Of a DNA stretch of 6,986 bases, positions 1-4,669 are shown piece by piece. The position numbers and the translations under genes are program-made. Source of the stretch: an uncultured Prevotellaceae bacterium (lineage in GTDB: Bacteria; Bacteroidota; Bacteroidia; Bacteroidales; Muribaculaceae); NCBI GenBank assembly GCA_937896015.1, contig CALBLR010000098.1, positions 1-6,986 of the forward strand, written 5' to 3'. The first letter of the stretch is position 1, and every line of letters starts with the position of its first letter. The notes below the pieces were generated by a model, which searched no databases, was not told the DNA's origin, and was given only the letters and a program-made list of their open reading frames with translations.

Positions 1-103
1 CCACGCTATACACGGCCACCGGACGGCCCTGAGCGTTGCGCACGTGAATTGCACCTGCCGCAGCCCACACGGTGGGCAGGTCGGCATCGAGAGCGTCAAC
101 GCC
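1..103 (-). other. Start of a probable T9SS type A C-terminal sorting domain (incomplete)
   Basis: After the last Fn3 strand the protein continues as SGVDALDADLPTVWAAAG, then AIHVRNAQGRPVAVYSV at the window edge. The pattern of a short Gly-Val-Asp/Glu lead, an x-Ile-x-Val strand, a Gly turn and a Val-x-Val-Tyr-x-Val strand matches the N-terminal half of Por-secretion-type sorting domains in Bacteroidales. Such a domain directs transport across the outer membrane by T9SS and surface attachment or release. Roughly 35-45 further residues, including the conserved Gly-x-Tyr and terminal Lys/Arg strand, would lie to the left of base 1. Confidence 0.7.
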
Positions 104-3100
104 CGAGCAAAGCACCTGCACTGTGTTGCTGTAGGCACTCTCGCCACGGTCGTAGAGTGCGGTCACGTTGTAGCGGTAGGTCTTGCCCTCCTCAACGGCC
201 GCATCGGTGTAGGCGCTTTCTTCAACCACTGCGGAGTTGAGCTTGCTGCCGTCGCGGTACACGTTGAAGCCCTGCAGCTGCAAAGGCGCGGGATTGGCGC
301 CCTCATACTGGATTTCGTCGACAAGCAGCGCATACACGTCGGCCGACACGCAATGGATGGCAAAATACTTGGCATCGGCAGGCAGAGTGAACTCATATTT
401 AGTCCACTTGGCCGGCACTACATTCACGTTGCCAATGGTCTTGAATGTGGCTGAATCGGTGCTCTCGGTAGAGTATGCAAACTCGAAGCGCTCGAGGCCA
501 TAGAGGCTGGTGACGCTGCGGGCCATGAGGCTCACCTTGGTGCCGCCCTTCACCTCGGGCGAAATCAGCCAGTCGTTGTTCTGCGAGCCTGCAGCGTCGA
601 AGCACACTGCCATCTGGTTGCCCAGGTAGGGCTGCCACAGCTGCGAAGTGATGCCAGCCTTCGAGGGGTTGAACACCTGGAAGGCCATGAGCGAGCCGGC
701 ATTGGGATAGTCGTAGCTGCCGCTCTCGCTGCTGCTGTTCTTTATGTCGTAGGTAGCGCACTGGTCGCCGTCGTAGAGCGTCCAGTTGCCAAAGTTCTTG
801 ATGGTGAACGCCTCATAGGTCTCAAATCCCTCGGTGGTGGCGGTAGAGGCCTGGCTGTCGTCAGGCTCGCTCCACGAGAGTTTCACCCAGCCGGCAGTGG
901 CCTGCGCGGTGAGGTCGGCCACGGCGGGGACATCATTGGCCGGGATCTCAACCTTCACCTCCTTGCTCACATTGTTGGTGGGATCGTCGTCGGCATCGGC
1001 CACCACGCGCACGGCGTAGGTGTAGGTGTTGCCGGCGTCGGCAATGGTGGGAGCCACGGTGAACGAGAACGTCTTCTCGGCACCAAATGCATGCGCCTCC
1101 GCGGCCTCCTGGGTGGCAGCCACCTCGCCGTTGCGCAGCAGCTGCACCTTGTAGCCGCTGGCGGTGGTGGCGCCGCCATTGAACACAGTGGCGGTGATTT
1201 GGCGCTCAGAGCCCACTGCTATCTTCTCGGGCGCGCTGATTTCGCTCACCGAGAGATCGTTGTCCTTAACATCCTTAATGGTGATGTTGTCGATGTGCAT
1301 ATCATAGCTCAGGTAGTTGTGCGTCTTGAATGCCACTTGGAAGTCGCTGGCGCCCACATAGTCCTTGAGCAGCACATCGTAGCGATACCAGCCGTTGCCG
1401 TTGATGAGGTGGATGGGCTTGGTCACATCGGTGTATTTGCCGTCGACCAGCACCTGGGCGGTCATCGTCTCGTTGTAGTGCGAGTAGCCGTTTTCGGTGT
1501 CGGGGTTGTAATACTGGTAGAACCAGAACGAGAGCACAGGATTTTTGAGGCCCTTAACGTTGATTTTAGGCGAAATCATGCGCGACTCCACATCGATGTA
1601 GTCGGTGTAGGCAATCAGGTAGCCGCCGTCGCCGTCCTGTGCCGACGGGCGCGGGCCGCGATCCCACTTGTCGTGGGTGAAGCCCCAGTAGCGGCCATAG
1701 AATGCGTTGCTGAAGGGGCTGGGGTTGATCACCTCGGCTATCCAAGCCTGAGTGTTAAACTTGCCACCGGCAAACGACTCGCTGAAGCCGTCCTGATAGG
1801 GCTTGCCGAAGTTGTACACATTGGAGCGGGCAAGCTCGCTGTTGCCGCTCTCGCTGAGTGCGGCCACATAGTAGTATGCGTTCACCTGGCCGCCCACGGT
1901 GTCGATGGTGGCGTCGGTGAATATGGTGGCAGTGATTGCGCTTGCCACCTTCACATTTTTGCTGTTATACACATTGTAAGTGAGCTTAGAGGCGTCGATG
2001 GTGCCGCCGTTCACGCCATACTGCGGCGCACTCCATGTGAGCACGGCAGTCTTGCCATCGGTGGACGTGAGCTTAACGTTGAGCGGAGCGGTTGGCTCGT
2101 CGGCGCCCGACCAGCCAACCACCTCCACGGGGTTGCTCTCGCCGCTGGCGTTGACGGCCACAATGCGGTAGGTGTTGCGTCCGGTGGCCGGAGTGGCGTC
2201 GGTGAAACTGAGCTCAGCTCCCACTGCGGGGTTGGCAAACTCCTTAACGAGTGCCGAGTTGCGATACACATTCACGGCTGTGAGCGAACTGAGGGCATTG
2301 CCCGAGAAGTCGAGCGTGGGGGCAGTGAACGACACGGTGATGGCCTTGCCGCCGTTGGCCTCCTGCGTGGCGCGTGCGTTGCGCACGGTGTCGGGGGCTG
2401 TGGTGGCCGGGCCGTTTTCCACGCGCACGTCGTCCACATACAGGTCATAGAGGCCGCGGTCGCTGAGCGCGTGGAAGCCCACAAAGTAGTTGCCGTCGGC
2501 AGGCACGGTGACCACAGCCTCATATTCGCGCATATCCTGATGCACGAGCTTGGTTTCAGGGATGAGGGTGGTGGTGAAGTTCTCCACATTGGTGCCGTTG
2601 CCCAGTTTCACTTCCAAAGCCTCGGGATACATCCAGCTGGTGCTGGCGGCCTGGAACTTGAGCTTGTAGCTGCGGCCGGCGCTCATGCGCAGGCCGGGGG
2701 TTATCAGCCAGTCGTCGGCCTTGTTGAAGGTGTCGTAGCTGTAGTCGGCGCACTTCTTGTCGCTGTTCCACTGCCACACGCCCTTGTCGCCGTTGGCGTT
2801 GATGGTGAGGTAGGTGTCGAATGCGCTCTGGGTGTCGAATGTCTCGGTATAGGGGATTTCGTTGGGCTCGCCGAAGGCCACCTCGTTGCTGGTGGTGCTT
2901 GCGCCCTTCACGCCCTTATAGTAGCCCACCAGAGTGTAGCTGTAGTTGCGCAGCTGCTTGCTGGTGATGTGGTCGGTGTATTCGGTGCCTGTGGTGCCGT
3001 CGCTCAGCAGCACGTTGCCAGGCTGACGATACACCTCATAGTACACCAGATTGGGGTTGATGGCGCTGCCGTGCTCGCCTTCGCTGGGCTGCTCCCAAGT

Positions 3101-4438
3101 GAGGTGGGCGGTGTAGTCGCCGGTCTTGGTGAGGGTGAGGTTGCGCACTGCGGCGGGGCCGTCGGTGCCCACATAGAACTTCACCTGCTTGCGCTCGCTC
3201 TTGCCCACGCCGGCCTGCGTGGCCACAGCCTCGGCTGTGTGGTTGCCCTGGGCCAGGGTCAATGCGTGCGAAGCCGACTCACCGGGCTTCACCTCGTCGG
3301 TGAACGTGAGGTTGCCGTCAATGTAGGTGCTGATGGTCACATTGCCGCTCAGCGCAGTGCCCTGCGCGTTGGTGGTGGGGGCGGTGACCACCACATTTCC
3401 GGTGGTGTTGGCGCCCACAAAGTTCACATTCAGCTCGGGTGCGTTGAGGCTGTAGATTTCATCGCTCTGCGGAATGTAGAGCGATGTGATTTGCTCATCG
3501 TTGGGGAAGAGCGATATGAGCGAGGCCTTGCCGGTGGCGAGGTCGATCTCATAGAGGCCGCTCTTGTCGGTGGTGCGCTCATATGTGGTCCAGTAGAGTT
3601 TGCCCGTCTTGTAGTCGAACGTGCTGCTGCCGTTATACATGGGGTTCACACCCGTGGAGCCGATGGGGGTTACGCGGGCATTGCTCTTGTCGATTTTGCA
3701 GAACATGCCGTCGCTGTAGCGCACGCCATACATTTGGCCGGCAATGTCGCACGCGATGGTCGACATGCGGTCCATCTCGGCCACTGGGGTCGAGCGTCCC
3801 GACTCGACGTCCATGGTCGAGAGGGTGTAGGTGTTTTGGGTCACGTTGTCGTTGGCCACATCGTCGGTGTAGGCCTGCATATACAGCTTGTCGCCCACGG
3901 GGTCGTAGGTCATGTCGAGGCCTATCGATGTATAGGTGTCGGCTGGCAGTGCCTTGGTGTCGAGTGTCCAGCTGTTCACGTCGAGCGTGCAGAAGTAGAG
4001 GTATGACAGACCCGCCACGCCCTCATAATAGCTGGTGAAGTGCAGCTTGCCCTTGCGGTAGGCACCGCCGCCATTGGCACAGATTGAAGTGTGCAGGAAT
4101 TTCTGCGTAACCTTCATGTCGGCCTGGGCCGGAAACGAATACACACCCCAGCTGAGGGTGGTCTCGTTCATGAGGTTGCTGTAGGCCACCTCGCCATACA
4201 GGGTGGTGCCGTCGCCTGCCTTCAGAGGCACGCTCTGGCGCGCCTTGGCACGGCTGGCGCCGGCAAACGCCACCGCGCCGCCGGCTGCCTGACGCCTCAC
4301 TCCCGTAAGGCTAAGCGCCTTTTGCGCCTGCTGTGCGGCTGTGTGGCCGCCAAAGGCGCGCACTGATTCTTGTGCCTGGGCCGGACTGCACAGCAGCAAC
4401 GACACAAGCGCAAGGCATGTGTAGAGTAATTTGTTCAT
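1..4438 (-). CDS. Large secreted multidomain surface protein with Fn3, choice-of-anchor-J/cleaved-adhesin and CARDB-like domains; C-terminus cut by window edge
   Basis: I translated this frame from the ATG at 4438-4436 to base 1: 1479 codons and no stop. An in-frame TGA at 4444-4442, two codons upstream, rules out an earlier start, and the N-terminus is a good signal peptide (NK, then a Leu-rich core, cleavage likely after AQA at residue 22). Approximate domain order: Ala-rich linker 23-74; propeller-like region 75-333; beta-sandwich 334-425; Fn3 426-526; anchor-J 528-675; Fn3 682-775; Fn3 783-880; anchor-J/MAM-like 881-1058; CARDB-like 1060-1166; Fn3 1170-1444 interrupted by a third anchor-J module at 1204-1381; start of a T9SS sorting domain from 1446. 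I see no catalytic motif, so an adhesive, scaffold or glycan/protein-binding role at the cell surface is inferred. It is divergent from the M6 protease gene. Exact function and ligand are unknown; identification as an exported T9SS-type protein is fairly sure. Confidence 0.93.
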   Translation of the reverse strand, partial: MNKLLYTCLALVSLLLCSPAQAQESVRAFGGHTAAQQAQKALSLTGVRRQAAGGAVAFAGASRAKARQSVPLKAGDGTTLYGEVAYSNLMNETTLSWGVYSFPAQADMKVTQKFLHTSICANGGGAYRKGKLHFTSYYEGVAGLSYLYFCTLDVNSWTLDTKALPADTYTSIGLDMTYDPVGDKLYMQAYTDDVANDNVTQNTYTLSTMDVESGRSTPVAEMDRMSTIACDIAGQMYGVRYSDGMFCKIDKSNARVTPIGSTGVNPMYNGSSTFDYKTGKLYWTTYERTTDKSGLYEIDLATGKASLISLFPNDEQITSLYIPQSDEIYSLNAPELNVNFVGANTTGNVVVTAPTTNAQGTALSGNVTISTYIDGNLTFTDEVKPGESASHALTLAQGNHTAEAVATQAGVGKSERKQVKFYVGTDGPAAVRNLTLTKTGDYTAHLTWEQPSEGEHGSAINPNLVYYEVYRQPGNVLLSDGTTGTEYTDHITSKQLRNYSYTLVGYYKGVKGASTTSNEVAFGEPNEIPYTETFDTQSAFDTYLTINANGDKGVWQWNSDKKCADYSYDTFNKADDWLITPGLRMSAGRSYKLKFQAASTSWMYPEALEVKLGNGTNVENFTTTLIPETKLVHQDMREYEAVVTVPADGNYFVGFHALSDRGLYDLYVDDVRVENGPATTAPDTVRNARATQEANGGKAITVSFTAPTLDFSGNALSSLTAVNVYRNSALVKEFANPAVGAELSFTDATPATGRNTYRIVAVNASGESNPVEVVGWSGADEPTAPLNVKLTSTDGKTAVLTWSAPQYGVNGGTIDASKLTYNVYNSKNVKVASAITATIFTDATIDTVGGQVNAYYYVAALSESGNSELARSNVYNFGKPYQDGFSESFAGGKFNTQAWIAEVINPSPFSNAFYGRYWGFTHDKWDRGPRPSAQDGDGGYLIAYTDYIDVESRMISPKINVKGLKNPVLSFWFYQYYNPDTENGYSHYNETMTAQVLVDGKYTDVTKPIHLINGNGWYRYDVLLKDYVGASDFQVAFKTHNYLSYDMHIDNITIKDVKDNDLSVSEISAPEKIAVGSERQITATVFNGGATTASGYKVQLLRNGEVAATQEAAEAHAFGAEKTFSFTVAPTIADAGNTYTYAVRVVADADDDPTNNVSKEVKVEIPANDVPAVADLTAQATAGWVKLSWSEPDDSQASTATTEGFETYEAFTIKNFGNWTLYDGDQCATYDIKNSSSESGSYDYPNAGSLMAFQVFNPSKAGITSQLWQPYLGNQMAVCFDAAGSQNNDWLISPEVKGGTKVSLMARSVTSLYGLERFEFAYSTESTDSATFKTIGNVNVVPAKWTKYEFTLPADAKYFAIHCVSADVYALLVDEIQYEGANPAPLQLQGFNVYRDGSKLNSAVVEESAYTDAAVEEGKTYRYNVTALYDRGESAYSNTVQVLCSGVDALDADLPTVWAAAGAIHVRNAQGRPVAVYSV
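107..931 (-). other. Fn3 domain split by an inserted cleaved-adhesin module (module 3)
   Basis: An Fn3 N-terminal half (AVADLTAQATAGWVKLSWSEP, about residues 1170-1190 with flanks) is separated from its C-terminal half (LQGFNVYRDGSK ... YTDAAVEEGKTYRYNVTA, about 1388-1444) by a complete adhesin-like domain at about 1204-1381 (296-829). The insert begins TEGFETYEAF, carries NDWLISPEV at 1288-1296 and ends LLVDEIQYEG. The insertion replaces the loop after the first Fn3 strands. This nested arrangement occurs widely in Bacteroidetes secreted proteins. Confidence 0.65.
941..1261 (-). other. CARDB-like beta-sandwich domain
   Basis: Residues about 1060-1166 begin NDLSVSEISAPEKI, contain ITATVFNGGATTASGYKVQL and end with VRVVADADDDPTNNVSKEV. 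The 'variation/neofunction of Asn-Gly-Gly ... Val-x-Leu ... Asp-x-Asp-x-x-Asn-Asn' layout is typical of CARDB (cell adhesion related domain in bacteria) and related Ig-like spacer domains. In this family it is a structural or adhesive module and not an enzyme. Confidence 0.7.
1265..1798 (-). other. Choice-of-anchor-J / MAM-like module 2
   Basis: Residues about 881-1058 open with YQDGFSESFAGGKF and continue with a Trp-rich segment, then ESRMISPKINVKGLKNPVL and SFWFYQYYNP. This is the usual 'Ser-Pro-x-Ile ... Pro-x-Leu-Ser-Phe-Trp' core of the anchor-J/MAM-like fold. The closing strand is DMHIDNITIKD around 1046-1056. It is longer than module 1 and clearly diverged from it, so a recent duplication is not indicated. 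Confidence 0.7.
2414..2857 (-). other. Choice-of-anchor-J / cleaved-adhesin module 1
   Basis: Residues about 528-675 open with IPYTETFDTQSAF and contain DDWLITPGL at 575-583, a signature of the cleaved-adhesin and choice-of-anchor-J families, also found in gingipain haemagglutinin regions. The module ends with YDLYVDDVRVE around 665-673, the usual final strand. It is a jelly-roll beta sandwich that generally binds ligands or acts as a spacer in surface proteins. It sits between two Fn3 domains (426-526 and 682-775). Confidence 0.75.
3440..4216 (-). other. Propeller-like N-terminal region of the surface protein
   Basis: Residues about 75-333 contain four or more spaced copies of a pattern in which a small or aspartate-containing turn is followed by Gly-(Lys/Asp/Gln)-(Leu/Met)-(Tyr/His) and a beta strand. 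They lie near residues 122-137 (YRKGKLHFTSYY), 176-187 (YDPVGDKLYMQAY), 231-240 (DIAGQMYGVRY) and 272-283 (FDYKTGKLYWTTY). The last is followed by an LYEIDLATGKA segment. The spacing of about 45-55 residues per unit is typical of beta-propeller blades. Such regions are common ahead of Fn3 domains in Bacteroidales secreted proteins. The fold is inferred from these repeats, and the exact family is not recognised. Confidence 0.55.
4373..4438 (-). other. Signal peptide of the large surface protein
   Basis: Residues 1-22 have a short basic n-region (Asn-Lys), a hydrophobic core rich in Leu, Ala and Val, and end in Ser-Pro-Ala-Gln-Ala before Gln23, a good signal peptidase I site. Cys17 follows three leucines, so the position before it is not small and it does not make a proper lipobox. 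This fits Sec export followed by outer-membrane translocation rather than lipoprotein anchoring. Confidence 0.85.
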
Positions 4439-4473
4439 AAATCAGGTTTTATTGATGAAATATTATAGTTTTG

Positions 4474-4481
4474 CAAAATTA
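4474..4481 (-). promoter_or_regulatory. Predicted -7 element for the large surface-protein gene
   Basis: Read on the minus strand, 4481-4474 is TAATTTTG, identical to the -7 element of the divergent promoter because both lie in the arms of the inverted repeat. Transcription would start near 4468, leaving a leader of about 30 bases before the ATG at 4438. I could not find a TTG or TTTG at the right distance upstream on this strand, so the -33 element is weak or absent in the orientation shown. No Shine-Dalgarno sequence precedes the start. Confidence 0.5.
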
Positions 4482-4501
4482 GATAAAATTCTAAGCATTT
4501 C

Positions 4502-4534
4502 TTGCATTATGCTAATATTTTTTATCTAATTTTG
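4502..4534 (+). promoter_or_regulatory. Predicted Bacteroidetes-type promoter for the M6 protease gene
   Basis: TAATTTTG at 4527-4534 matches the Bacteroidetes primary sigma -7 consensus TAnnTTTG. A TTG at 4502-4504 lies 22 bases upstream, within the range used for the -33 element in this phylum. Transcription would begin near 4540, giving a leader of roughly 58 bases. The -7 element is inside the right arm of the inverted repeat and the -33 is in its spacer. No Shine-Dalgarno sequence precedes the ATG at 4598, only an A/T-rich stretch, as is normal in Bacteroidales. Confidence 0.6.
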
Positions 4535-4549
4535 CACATTCGTTTTTCA

Positions 4550-4588
4550 ATGGGGCACAAAACGCCTCCATATTGCATAAAATATTAA
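4550..4588 (+). other. Leader of the protease gene: small hairpin and 12-codon upstream ORF
   Basis: An ATG at 4550 opens a 12-codon frame (MGHKTPPYCIKY) that stops at TAA 4586-4588, ten bases before the protease ATG and in the same frame. A hairpin is possible at 4551-4570: TGGGGC pairs with GCCTCCA, with one bulged base and a 7-base loop. Either could be chance. Their firm value is that the in-frame TAA excludes any start for the protease upstream of 4598. Confidence 0.25.
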
Positions 4589-4597
4589 CTACAATTT

Positions 4598-4669
4598 ATG
4601 ATTAAAAAAATCTTTACAGGCTGCCTGCTGATGGCTTGCGCCGCCTCGTGCGCACTGCATTCGTGGGCC
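4598..4669 (+). other. Signal peptide of the M6 protease
   Basis: Residues 1-24 comprise a basic start (two lysines), a hydrophobic core containing Cys9, Cys14 and Cys18, and a Ser-Trp-Ala end before Met25-Pro-Ala-Lys-Pro-Gly. Signal peptidase I cleavage after Ala24 is favoured because the PAKPG start is usual for mature or pro forms of this family. Leu-Met-Ala before Cys14 resembles a lipobox, but Lys4 is very close and the mature start would be odd, so a lipoprotein is less likely though not excluded. Confidence 0.75.

Larger units (their letters stand above)
4472..4536. repeat. Perfect 17-bp inverted repeat in the divergent promoter region
   Basis: The left arm at 4472-4488 (TGCAAAATTAGATAAAA) is the exact reverse complement of the right arm at 4520-4536. 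The spacer of 31 bases (4489-4519) contains a further 5-bp inverted match, AGCAT at 4494-4498 with ATGCT at 4509-4513, offset by one base. The arms end abruptly: 4471/4537 and 4489/4519 do not pair. Both arms contain a -7 promoter element pointing outward. It lies upstream of both predicted transcription starts, so it is not a terminator; a regulator site, a cruciform or a small invertible element are possible. Confidence 0.9.

Noticed and set aside
1091..4006. A 971-residue plus-strand reading frame as a real gene
   Set aside because: It is the in-register antisense of the surface-protein gene, whose own translation shows a signal peptide, Fn3 and adhesin motifs throughout. The antisense product has no recognisable domain and its length follows from absence of TTA, CTA and TCA codons in the real gene.
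4466..4473. A further TAnnTTTG match (TAGTTTTG) on the plus strand as a second protease promoter
   Set aside because: No TTG or TTTG lies at a suitable distance upstream, and it would make a leader of over 120 bases running through the inverted repeat. It overlaps the edge of the left arm and is likely a by-product of the AT-rich sequence.
4472..4536. Inverted repeat as a transcription terminator
   Set aside because: It lies upstream of both genes, between divergent start codons, has AT-rich arms and a 31-base spacer, and no gene ends into it.
4472..4536. Inverted repeat as the ends of a MITE or insertion sequence
   Set aside because: Only 31 bases lie between the arms, there is no obvious target-site duplication (the flanks ATAGTT and CACATT differ), and the arms coincide with promoter elements. 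A genome-wide copy search would still be needed to exclude a repeat family.
4598..4669. Lipoprotein signal on the M6 protease
   Set aside because: Leu-Met-Ala-Cys14 only loosely fits a lipobox and Lys4 falls where charged residues are disfavoured; the Ser-Trp-Ala cleavage site before MPAKPG is a better match to the family.
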